Below are positions 8,177 through 14,614 of a DNA stretch of 17,985 nt, piece after piece. The stretch's first letter is position 1. Each line of letters starts with the position of its first letter. The notes under the pieces are model-generated. The model worked only from the letters and a program-made list of their open reading frames with translations. It made no database searches and was not told the origin of the DNA. Source of the DNA: CALBPI01 sp039033695 (GTDB lineage: Bacteria; Pseudomonadota; Gammaproteobacteria; Steroidobacterales; Woeseiaceae); assembly GCA_039033695.1 (NCBI GenBank), contig JBCCCC010000062.1, positions 1 through 17,985 of the forward strand, read 5' to 3'. The translations under genes were made by a program, and so were the position numbers.

Positions 8177-8208
8177 TGACCGCTCACGATAGAAAAGGTG
8201 ACCGCTCA
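8177..8208 (+). repeat. Two direct repeats TGACCGCTCA, 22 bp apart
   Basis: TGACCGCTCA occurs at 8177-8186 and again at 8199-8208; start-to-start spacing is 22 bp, about two helix turns, so both copies face the same side of the DNA. They lie 108 nt before the start of the methyltransferase-b561 gene. They could be an activator or repressor site for that gene, or a scar of a mobile element; the sequence does not decide. Confidence 0.45.
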
Positions 8209-8315
8209 TGAAAGTCACTCGCAACTCATGAATAGTCGCGGGTAGCTGACTACTTGAAAGCCTAGGATATCGGTATCCGGCGATCGCGCCGCGGGCATTC
8301 CAGGAGGCCGACAAA
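8209..8315 (+). promoter_or_regulatory. Leader with strong ribosome-binding site before the fusion gene
   Basis: The 324-nt gap 7992-8315 contains no supported gene. Near its end is a small hairpin (GGATA at 8265-8269 pairing with TATCC at 8274-8278) and a near-perfect AGGAGG at 8302-8307, 8 nt before the GTG at 8316. This strong site fixes the start of the next gene despite the GTG codon. Confidence 0.6.
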
Positions 8316-9596
8316 GTGGCACTACAAGAAGATCTGAAGCACCAGGGTGACTTCCTGTTTCGGTACAGAAGCTACTTGCCGCTGGTCCTATTCGCGTTAG
8401 GCCTATGGGTGAAAATCTATCAAGAGCGATTCAATGGACTGGCCAGTGAGGGATTGGTTGGTGAAGTGCTCGAGGGCGCTGCGCTTGCTGTTGGCTTATT
8501 TGGGCTTGCCGTTCGAGTCGCGACGGTTGGGTTTACGCCCGATAACACCTCCGGAAGAAACACGGGCGCGGGTCAGTTGGCGGACGTCCTGAATACGACG
8601 GGGGCCTATTCGATGACCCGCAATCCACTATACCTGGGTAACTATTTCATGTGGATTGCTGTCGCCATGACGACAGGGAATATCTGGTTTGTTTGCGTAT
8701 TCTCTCTCGCATTCTGGATCTTCTACGAGAGAATCGTGTTTGCCGAAGAGTCTTTCTTGCGCAAAAAGTTCGGCAGTCCATATCTGGCGTGGGCTGTCAG
8801 GACGCCTGCGTTCTTGCCTGCGTTTTCGAAGTACGTTGCACCGAGCCGGCGGTTCAGCTGGAGAAAGGTCCTCAGACAGGAGAAGAACGGGCTGTTTGCG
8901 CTATTGCTTGTGTTGTGTGTATTTGGGTTGGTCGGAGACGTCGCCGAAGATGAGTTCTCCTTATATGAGGAGCGGTTATCGATCGCGGGCGCAGTCTTTG
9001 CCGCGATGGTTTATTCGTTTCTCAAGCTACTCAAGAAGAGGACCTTGATTCTCAGCGACAGCCCGCGAACAACCGGCCACGCACCTGTAGATGTCATCCA
9101 ACACAGCTTATTGGCGAGAGCTTTTCATTGGGGGTTTGTGGTCGTCCTTGCGTACGCGCTGGTCACGCCAGTCGACGAGGTCGTCGAGCTGGACGACACC
9201 GTATTCCTGCTGAAGGAGACTGTGTTTGCCGTGTTCTTCCTTGTACTTTTGCTCGCCCGCTTTGTCTACATGCGCACGCAGCCCAGCGCACTGCGAAATC
9301 ATACGCCGGTTGCAATTAGGCGCCTGGCGCGGATTGTTCATCTTGGTATGTATGGCAGCCTTGGGTTGCTAGCTGTTTCGGGTCTCGCAATCGGTGGGCT
9401 GCATGCCGCGGGACTAGATGAATCCGCAGTGTTTGCAGTCACTATGTGGTTGCATGAAGCCGTCTATTGGTCGAGCGTTACACTAATCGCCGTGCATATT
9501 GTCGGCGCCATCTATCACCGGTATCTTGGCGACGGTGTCTGGAGCTCGATGGTCCCACTGTTCGTCGAGAAATCGAATAGGCCCCCGACGGCTTAG
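8316..9596 (+). CDS. Fusion: ICMT/PEMT-like methyltransferase + cytochrome b561 domain
   Basis: A 426-residue polytopic membrane protein. Residues about 15-172 resemble the isoprenylcysteine/phospholipid methyltransferase superfamily: spans near 20-33 and 52-70, then GAYSMTRNPLYLGNYFMW with the RNP-x-Y-x-G signature (102-108), and ERIVFAEESFLRKKFGSPYLAW with the paired Glu 144-145 seen in SAM-dependent ICMT/PEMT enzymes. A linker with spans at about 191-207 and 222-238 follows. Residues 262-415 resemble CybB-type cytochrome b561: RAFHWGFVVV, RIVHLGMYGSLGLLAVSGL, WLHEAVYW, and AVHIVGAIYHRYL before GVWSSMVP. Candidate haem ligands are H271, H380 and H394; the position matching the second-helix His of E. 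coli CybB is Glu or Lys (300-301). The substrate is unknown. GTG start with AGGAGG. Confidence 0.8.
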   Translation: MALQEDLKHQGDFLFRYRSYLPLVLFALGLWVKIYQERFNGLASEGLVGEVLEGAALAVGLFGLAVRVATVGFTPDNTSGRNTGAGQLADVLNTTGAYSMTRNPLYLGNYFMWIAVAMTTGNIWFVCVFSLAFWIFYERIVFAEESFLRKKFGSPYLAWAVRTPAFLPAFSKYVAPSRRFSWRKVLRQEKNGLFALLLVLCVFGLVGDVAEDEFSLYEERLSIAGAVFAAMVYSFLKLLKKRTLILSDSPRTTGHAPVDVIQHSLLARAFHWGFVVVLAYALVTPVDEVVELDDTVFLLKETVFAVFFLVLLLARFVYMRTQPSALRNHTPVAIRRLARIVHLGMYGSLGLLAVSGLAIGGLHAAGLDESAVFAVTMWLHEAVYWSSVTLIAVHIVGAIYHRYLGDGVWSSMVPLFVEKSNRPPTA

Positions 9597-9768
9597 TGAG
9601 GTCGTGTGATTGCGGCTCGATGCCGTTGTTTGCGATGGCCTTGGCTTCAGAAGTAGTCCGTCTGCTGTTCGGTCTACGCTGGCTCAGGACGACAAATTGA
9701 GTACGCGACAGCTCGCCATCTAAGTCGTGCGTCGACTCGTAGATGACTTCCGCAAGCGTTAATCTGAA

Positions 9769-10719
9769 TCAGCTAGCGTTCCGTGCACGATATGATCGCG
9801 GGGTTATTCCAAAAGATTTCTTGAAGACGCGCGTAAGGTGAGGTTGATCAGAAAAGCCGCAGCGAATGGCGACCTCTGATATCGGCAATGTCGGGTCGCC
9901 GAGCATCTTCGCTGCTTGCTCGGCGCGGTAATTGATCACGTACTGCCCGGGGCTTGAACCAATGGTCTGCCTGAAAACCCGTGAGAAATGCGATGTGCTC
10001 ATTGCAGTTTGCGCGGCCAAATCCTCCAGGAGAATCGGCTCGCTCAGGTTGCTCTCGATGTAATTGAGTACCGCGCGGTAGTGATCTGCCGTGAACTTGG
10101 AAGATAGCGCTTTGATCTCAGGCTCGGTATCACCGTATGTCTGCAGCAGCTTGACCAAGAATACGCGAGCAAGAGACTCAAACATAATGGCCGATGCCTT
10201 ATCGGACGACCCCATGGCATCGAGTATCATCCTCGCGGCCGCACAGATCTCCGGGTCGGATCGCAACTGATTATCTGCCAACTGCTGCTGTGACAGGATC
10301 ATACTGAGCTCGGTTTCTGCGAACCATTTCACTTGCTCGGGATCCAGCGTCGCAACGATCGTGTGCGCCTCATCAAACCATCGCCATCCCGATTTGATGC
10401 CGGCCGGTGTAAGCACCACATCATCTTTCTTGAACTGATAGTCGAATTCGATGCCGTCTCGCCAGTTCAATACCCGCTGCGGCGTCTCATTCAGGTTCAT
10501 CAATACATGGTGCTCGGCATAGGTCTCGACAGGCATTTCAGCCGGCGCAATCCTGAAGTAGTTGAGCGTCATGAGGGCAGCTGCGGATGGGCGGCCTTGA
10601 TGGGCATTTCGCAGTAGCGGCTCGCTGGGGAACATGTCGCGATAACGCTTTGGCACGATGATCTGGCTCTCCGGTGAGGTGTTGTGTTGAGACTGCCACG
10701 GAACAGGCGTTCTAGGCAT
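9769..10719 (-). CDS. AraC-family transcriptional regulator
   Basis: A 316-residue DNA-binding protein. The C-terminal AraC/XylS domain spans about 212-313: first helix-turn-helix LEDLAAQTAMSTSHFSRVFR (231-250), and second ISEVAIRCGFSDQPHLTRVF (280-299) followed by KKSFGITPRSYR. The N-terminal 200 residues probably form a ligand-sensing domain with beta structure around 65-125 (AEHHVLMNLNETP, DDVVLTPAGIKSGW), but the ligand cannot be read from sequence. It is divergent from the alpha/beta hydrolase gene, whose expression it probably controls; that link is inferred from position. The ribosome-binding site before 10719 is weak, and an internal ATG at residue 29 is possible. Confidence 0.9.
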   Translation of the reverse strand: MPRTPVPWQSQHNTSPESQIIVPKRYRDMFPSEPLLRNAHQGRPSAAALMTLNYFRIAPAEMPVETYAEHHVLMNLNETPQRVLNWRDGIEFDYQFKKDDVVLTPAGIKSGWRWFDEAHTIVATLDPEQVKWFAETELSMILSQQQLADNQLRSDPEICAAARMILDAMGSSDKASAIMFESLARVFLVKLLQTYGDTEPEIKALSSKFTADHYRAVLNYIESNLSEPILLEDLAAQTAMSTSHFSRVFRQTIGSSPGQYVINYRAEQAAKMLGDPTLPISEVAIRCGFSDQPHLTRVFKKSFGITPRSYRARNAS

Positions 10720-11044
10720 CGAATCAGACTGGCCAGGAGCCCGAATCGTTGCGTTACAACCGCTCGTTCTCAGTTTCGCCTGATCGAAGAAAAGACGAAG
10801 GGATCAGTATAAGTCGAACTCGGCCGATGACGGGTGCGAATCGCGGCATCGGACAATCGATCAGCTTGGTATGACGGCTGAACGCGGTTCTTGGGGGACG
10901 GACTTGCCTAACGATCCGCATGAGCCGATCGAGCAGGAATATTCAAAAACTGAGCGGGCCTTTTCAATACGGCGAGCGAGCCCAAAGCTACAGTTATCCC
11001 AAGCTCAAGACATCAATTGCACACAGTCTGGGAGGCAATTAGCC
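10720..11044. promoter_or_regulatory. Divergent control region between the AraC gene and the hydrolase
   Basis: About 325 nt separate the two start codons if the hydrolase begins at 11045. A TATAAG at 10808-10813 resembles a -10 box on the plus strand but has no good -35. The hydrolase frame is open back to an ATG at 10871, yet the extra 58 codons read as low-complexity polar sequence without family character, so I treat this as leader and likely AraC operator region. Confidence 0.4.
11030..11035 (+). promoter_or_regulatory. Ribosome-binding site deciding the hydrolase start
   Basis: GGGAGG lies 9 nt before the ATG at 11045, which begins a twin-arginine signal peptide. Neither this spacing nor this signal exists at the further upstream ATG at 10871. 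Confidence 0.65.
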
Positions 11045-12043
11045 ATGACGCGCAAAGCACACACCCGACGAAGCGTTCTTCAAGCCATTCTTGCCGGCGC
11101 ATCGGTCGCGTCACTCCCGTCCGCCATTGCACAGCCATTACTTACCGTCCCGAAAGGAGCACGAATCATGGAAAAAGTATCATTCCCCGTTGCCAACACC
11201 CAACTGGTTGGTGATCTGTATGGCGCCGCAGAATCGGGTTGCCGGCCTGCGGTTGCCATAATCGGCCCGATGACTTATCAGAAGGAGCAGGCTCCGACCG
11301 AGTACGCCAAACGCTTGGCTGACCAGGGTTTCGTAGCGCTTGCCTACGATAGTCGCTACCGCGGCGAGAGCGGCGGCGAGCCCCGGGCATGGGAAAACCC
11401 AATGCACAAAGTCGACGATCTCAAAGCCGCAGTCGCTTACTTGAAGTCACGCGACGACGTTGATCCGACGCGTGTCTCGGTTCTTGCCATTTGCCAGGGT
11501 AGCTCAGTCGCGTTTCGGGCAGCGGCAGAGCTTGACGATGTTCACGCCCTGGCAACCATCGCCGGTCACTACCGAGACCAAGAGGGCGATATCGAGTGGC
11601 TGACCGAAGCAGGCTATGCTGCGCGCAAAGCACAGGGAGAGGCCGCTAAAGCGAAATTCGAAGCCACCGGCACAGTCGACTACATCAAGGGCGTTGATCA
11701 GACTGACATGAATGTCGGAATGCCCGGCGATTTTGTTTGGGAGTGGTATCAGCCCTGGGCGGACCGCGGACTTTGGGCAAATCAGTATGCTGTCATGAGC
11801 GATGCCGACCTGCTGTCTTACGAGTCCATCAGCGCGGCGAAACAATTGACGTCGCCTTGGCTCATGATTCATGGCGACAACTGCTTTTTGCCAAGCGCGG
11901 CGCGTCGCCACATGGACGCAGTTCCAGCGTCCACCAAGACGAAGACCGTATGGGATGAGACGCCTCACCTGGCCTATTACGATCAGGCCGAAGTGATTGA
12001 CAATGCCACTCAGCAGGTCGTTGAGTGGTTTCGTTCTGCCTAG
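11045..12043 (+). CDS. Tat-signal alpha/beta hydrolase with cysteine nucleophile
   Basis: A 332-residue predicted hydrolase. Residues 1-30 look like a twin-arginine signal (MTRKAHTRRSVLQAI, then LAGASVASLPSAIAQ), implying folded export to the periplasm. The catalytic domain begins near VSFPVANTQLVGDLYG (45-60). The nucleophile elbow is LAICQGSS with Cys 150 where classical enzymes have Ser, as in dienelactone-hydrolase-like and YcjY-like families. The likely acid is Asp 278 (MIHGDNCF) and the base His 308 (ETPHLAYYD). YDSRYRGESGG (101-111) is a family-like oxyanion-side loop. The substrate is unknown. A second strong ribosome-binding site (AAGGAG, 11154-11159) precedes an in-frame ATG at 11168, so a cytosolic form is possible. 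A divergent AraC gene probably regulates it. Confidence 0.85.
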   Translation: MTRKAHTRRSVLQAILAGASVASLPSAIAQPLLTVPKGARIMEKVSFPVANTQLVGDLYGAAESGCRPAVAIIGPMTYQKEQAPTEYAKRLADQGFVALAYDSRYRGESGGEPRAWENPMHKVDDLKAAVAYLKSRDDVDPTRVSVLAICQGSSVAFRAAAELDDVHALATIAGHYRDQEGDIEWLTEAGYAARKAQGEAAKAKFEATGTVDYIKGVDQTDMNVGMPGDFVWEWYQPWADRGLWANQYAVMSDADLLSYESISAAKQLTSPWLMIHGDNCFLPSAARRHMDAVPASTKTKTVWDETPHLAYYDQAEVIDNATQQVVEWFRSA

Positions 12044-12068
12044 CGCACCGACCGAACTGAGTTACCTC

Positions 12069-12102
12069 GAGGGCCGCTTCCTCCGCAGTTGAAGCGGCCC
12101 TC
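12069..12102 (+). terminator. Perfect 12-bp stem terminator after the hydrolase gene
   Basis: GAGGGCCGCTTC (12069-12080) pairs without mismatch with GAAGCGGCCCTC (12091-12102) around a 10-nt loop, 25 nt after the hydrolase stop. The following TGCATTATT is moderately T-rich, which favours termination in the plus direction. The convergent peroxiredoxin-like gene ends about 185 nt further on. Confidence 0.8.
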
Positions 12103-12286
12103 TGCATTATTCGTACTTACGATCAGGCAGAGCAGGTTAGGTCGCGCAACCGTTTGGTTGAGCATTGGTATGGCGATCTCGGTTAGCTGTCGCGGTTGTC
12201 CAGATGACTTGCTACAGCAATGCAGGGTTTTGCGAACCCTTCAGACCAATTTCAGTCGCTTCGGGTCCGTAAGCTAGGCCAAGAGA

Positions 12287-12820
12287 CTACCGATACGTGC
12301 CGCGTATCGGATAGTTGTTTTCCGGGTTTCGAATCCACTCAAGCCCCGAGACGAACACATCGAGATCCGGTCTTGCGAATGGGTTGTTCGACAGGTCAAC
12401 CACTTGGATTTTGCTTTGCGAGTTGATGACAAACAAGCCCGGCTCTGCAAAGTTATGGTCGGTCTCTTTCTCCGACCGCGGAATCGAGATGTACAAGCCC
12501 AGATCCTGCATCTGGTCAAGCGTCAGGCCGTAATACAGCGGAAAGTTCACATCGAGCCGCGACTGGTGTTCTCGCAGCTGCGCCTTGCTGTCGGCCGACA
12601 CAGCCGCAATGTCGACACCAATGTCGAGCAATCGCTGGCGATAATCGGCCAGCTTGTTCAGAAACTTGGTGCAGAGCGGGCAATGGCGGCCACGATAGAC
12701 AACCAGCAGTTGCCAGTCGGCATCACCGGCCGGCTTGCTGATATCGGTCAACTCATCGCGTTCGCTGCTCGCGCTCAAAGCCGGAAAGTCGGCGCCTGCA
12801 TGCATCTTGTTGGTGTTCAT
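12287..12820 (-). CDS. Peroxiredoxin-like (AhpC/TSA, redoxin) protein
   Basis: A 177-residue cytosolic thioredoxin-fold protein. The start MNTNKMHAGADFPAL, the beta strand WQLLVVYRG, and HCPLC with cysteines 47 and 50 mark the redoxin/AhpC-TSA-like group. The CxxC replaces the classical peroxiredoxin PxxxTxxC loop, so the enzyme may act as a thiol reductase or atypical peroxidase rather than a canonical peroxiredoxin. DIGVDIAAVSADSKAQLREH and FPLYYGLTLDQMQDLGLYIS are typical of the fold, and PGLFVINSQSKIQVVDLSN is the cis-Pro region. The ATG at 12820 has GAGGA just before it and follows the mdaB stop by 8 nt, so the two form an operon. An earlier TTG at 12832 would overlap mdaB and is less likely. 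Confidence 0.88.
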   Translation of the reverse strand: MNTNKMHAGADFPALSASSERDELTDISKPAGDADWQLLVVYRGRHCPLCTKFLNKLADYRQRLLDIGVDIAAVSADSKAQLREHQSRLDVNFPLYYGLTLDQMQDLGLYISIPRSEKETDHNFAEPGLFVINSQSKIQVVDLSNNPFARPDLDVFVSGLEWIRNPENNYPIRGTYR

Positions 12821-12828
12821 AAGTGTCC

Positions 12829-13413
12829 TCAAAAGTGTTTTGCAATATGTGCCTCGAAGCGTGAGAAATCGTTGTCAATCTCTGGGTTTTTCAGCACGTC
12901 ATAGCATGCGAATGTCTCGAGCGCCTGCATGCCGAAGAAGCGGAAATTCATGTGCATTGGAAAGAACAGGTCATCAACGCTCTTACCCTGAAACAAATAC
13001 TGTTTCGCGTCGTCGAAAGCCTCGCGCGGCGCATTGAATGTCAACGACAACATGTACTTCTTGCCGTTAAGTGTACCTCCGGCACCGTATTGCCGGGTCG
13101 GGTCCGTACGCGAGCGACCATCGCCGTCGCAAAGCTGGCCCGCCATGCCGGCACTATAGACATCGTCCATGTATTGTTTGAATCGCCATGGCATGCCCAT
13201 CCAATTCACCGGCGTTTGCAGCAGAATGACATCGGCCCACTGATGGTTTGCCAGTTCTGTTTCAGTATCCCAGTCTTCAAGCGCGTGCAGCTGGCGAGTT
13301 GTGTAGCCTTTTTGCGCGAGCAGGTTGCTGGCCTTTTCAGCCAACGAACGATTCAGCTTGCCGCTTGAAAAGCTGCTGGGGTGATGCGCGTTGATCACGA
13401 GTGCATTCGGCAT
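12829..13413 (-). CDS. mdaB: NADPH:quinone oxidoreductase MdaB
   Basis: A 194-residue flavodoxin-fold enzyme that reduces quinones by two electrons with NAD(P)H and FAD, limiting semiquinone and superoxide formation. It aligns by eye along its length with E. coli MdaB (193 residues): NALVINAHHPSSFSSGKLN, WADVILLQTPVNWMGMPW, KQYMDDVYSAG, DGRSRTDPTRQYGAGG, NGKKYMLSLTFNAPREAF, FFGMQALETFACYDV. The frame is open to 13572, but the upstream part covers the promoter region and the divergent hxlR start, so the family-typical ATG at 13413 is chosen. It leads an operon with the peroxiredoxin-like gene and is divergent from an HxlR regulator, an arrangement typical of quinone or aldehyde stress control. 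Confidence 0.93.
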   Translation of the reverse strand: MPNALVINAHHPSSFSSGKLNRSLAEKASNLLAQKGYTTRQLHALEDWDTETELANHQWADVILLQTPVNWMGMPWRFKQYMDDVYSAGMAGQLCDGDGRSRTDPTRQYGAGGTLNGKKYMLSLTFNAPREAFDDAKQYLFQGKSVDDLFFPMHMNFRFFGMQALETFACYDVLKNPEIDNDFSRFEAHIAKHF

Positions 13414-13423
13414 ACCAGGTATG
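13411..13423. repeat. Perfect palindrome covering the mdaB start codon
   Basis: CATACC and GGTATG flank a single central A, giving a 13-bp perfect inverted repeat; the mdaB ATG is its left end. It could be an operator half of HxlR control or a small leader hairpin affecting translation. Confidence 0.4.
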
Positions 13424-13461
13424 ACCTCGGTTGGTTTGGGAAACGGAATACTGCTAGAGTA

Positions 13462-13493
13462 GATAACCATTATCAACCAGTATACTTTTAGTA
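13462..13493. promoter_or_regulatory. Candidate HxlR operators and promoter elements between mdaB and hxlR
   Basis: Two short perfect inverted repeats lie in the 92-nt divergent gap: GATAA-CCA-TTATC (13462-13474) and TACT-TTT-AGTA (13483-13493). The second overlaps TATACT (13481-13486, 5 of 6 to the -10 consensus) facing hxlR. On the minus strand the first contains GATAAT (13474-13469), -10-like for mdaB. TACT...AGTA-type sites recall those of YodB/HxlR-family repressors. An HxlR dimer bound here could control both directions. Confidence 0.45.
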
Positions 13494-13505
13494 ACTTATA
13501 GCGCG

Positions 13506-13862
13506 ATGAAAGCAACCGTTTCTGTTGACTCACAAGGCCGCAAACGCGTCGCTGAGCCATGCCTGGAACCATGCCCGATCGAGCGCGGTATGCGGCTCAT
13601 CGGTGGGAAGTGGAAAGGCTCAATTCTCTGGCATCTAAAAGACGGGCCTGTGCGGTTCAATGACCTTGCGCGTCAGCTCGGGGGTGCCAGCAAGAAAATG
13701 GTCAATCAACGTCTGAAAGAGATGGAGCAACTAGGGTTGCTAGAGCGGCGGGTACTCAGCACGAGGCCAATTGCGGTCGCCTATGCCATGACTGACTTCG
13801 GGCGCTCGGCGCTCGACGTATTAGACCAACTGCGCGTCTGGTCTGAGCAACACGATGTGTGA
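13506..13862 (+). CDS. HxlR-family winged-helix regulator, probable thiol sensor
   Basis: A 118-residue regulator. The HxlR pattern is clear: CPIERGMRLIGGKWKGSILWHL (23-44), GPVRFNDLARQLGGASKKMVNQRLKEMEQLGLLERR (47-82) containing the recognition helix and wing, and YAMTDFGRSALDVLDQLRVW (93-112), the dimerisation helix. Cys 19 and Cys 23 flank the N-terminal helix; in YodB, HypR, QorR and similar regulators N-terminal cysteines sense quinones, diamide, hypochlorite or oxygen, so redox sensing is inferred. It is divergent from mdaB and the peroxiredoxin-like gene, the expected targets. No clear ribosome-binding site precedes the ATG at 13506; the leader may be very short. Confidence 0.92.
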   Translation: MKATVSVDSQGRKRVAEPCLEPCPIERGMRLIGGKWKGSILWHLKDGPVRFNDLARQLGGASKKMVNQRLKEMEQLGLLERRVLSTRPIAVAYAMTDFGRSALDVLDQLRVWSEQHDV

Positions 13863-13918
13863 TCTCTAGGCGATACGCCCGATCACGCTAACTTACAGGT
13901 CCTGGTTTCGCGACAGAC

Positions 13919-14194
13919 TTAACCCCGACGTCGGTTGCGCCACCAATCGACCAGCACTGAAATTTGAAACGCCAGCAGGGGCATGATCAAGCCGCCGCCG
14001 ACGATAGCTACCGGCACTGCGATGAGCCAAGGTATGGCCGCCGTTTCCTTGACAGGACTATGCCGGTCCCAAATTGCCAGCGCACCGGAACGCATAAGCC
14101 ACAGTAGCACGAGCGTCGGTGCCAGGAACGCTATCAGGTTAAGTGTGTGACTGACTCGGGCAGACATTTTCGACACGTGCAATAACCTCTTCAT
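13919..14194 (-). CDS. Small two-TM membrane protein, unknown
   Basis: About 91 residues if started at the ATG at 14194. Two hydrophobic spans are visible, LNLIAFLAPTLVLLWLM and PWLIAVPVAIVGGGLIMPLL, and the C-terminus ends with WWRNRRRG, a positive tail that should stay in the cytoplasm. I do not recognise the family. Start codons at 14245, 14194 and 14167 are all in frame and none has a good ribosome-binding site; the 14167 start (MSARVSHTLN) gives the most compact protein. It stands alone between hxlR (convergent) and the glycosylation cassette. Confidence 0.55.
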   Translation of the reverse strand: MKRLLHVSKMSARVSHTLNLIAFLAPTLVLLWLMRSGALAIWDRHSPVKETAAIPWLIAVPVAIVGGGLIMPLLAFQISVLVDWWRNRRRG

Positions 14195-14245
14195 GCGGGC
14201 GTGAGTGATTGGCGTAGATTTCTGGTCTGCCTCACGACAACCCAT

Positions 14246-14614
14246 GCCCTACCGGTCGTGGCCATCAAGTATATCCCGATCGCCGCGACCGGCCCGTTGT
14301 TCAACCGCGTCGGGCAACTAATTGTTATCTGCGGCGTTGCGCAGCGGTTCTTGCGTCCAGCGGCAATGGTGCGATATTGCCGCACTTCGTACAGGTCGTG
14401 TGCGCCATTTGTACACAGCCAGTCGACAATTCAAAGCTAGATGGCGGATCAGCCGCCACGGCCAGTTGCATTTACGGCCCATGGCTGTAGCTACTCGCTG
14501 AGCCCGTGGCATGCAGGTTGACCCGCGCGCTCGGCAATACACGCCATCCCCATGCCAGTCGTGATATGAGCATGCGCAGCATCAGCCCCAATAAATATAA
14601 CGCTTGCGCGGATT
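14246..14614. other. Gene-free stretch between the small membrane protein and gtrA
   Basis: About 370 nt with no supported gene. One hairpin stands out: TGGCGG (14442-14447) pairs with CCGCCA (14453-14458) around a 5-nt loop, 157 nt downstream of the GtrA stop on its strand and without a T-tract. Near the GtrA stop is an AT-rich patch (CCAATAAATATAACG, about 14587-14601). Open frames here lack ribosome-binding sites and family character. Confidence 0.45.

Noticed and set aside
10871..11044. N-terminal extension of the hydrolase from the ATG at 10871
   Set aside because: No ribosome-binding site, no recognisable sequence, and it would bury the twin-arginine signal at residue 59.
13414..13572. 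N-terminal extension of MdaB
   Set aside because: It would cover the promoter region and overlap the divergent hxlR start; the family begins at MPNALVINAHH.
14201..14440. Plus-strand 79-codon frame with a hydrophobic middle
   Set aside because: GTG start without ribosome-binding site, overlaps a possible start of the small membrane protein on the other strand, and shows no family pattern.
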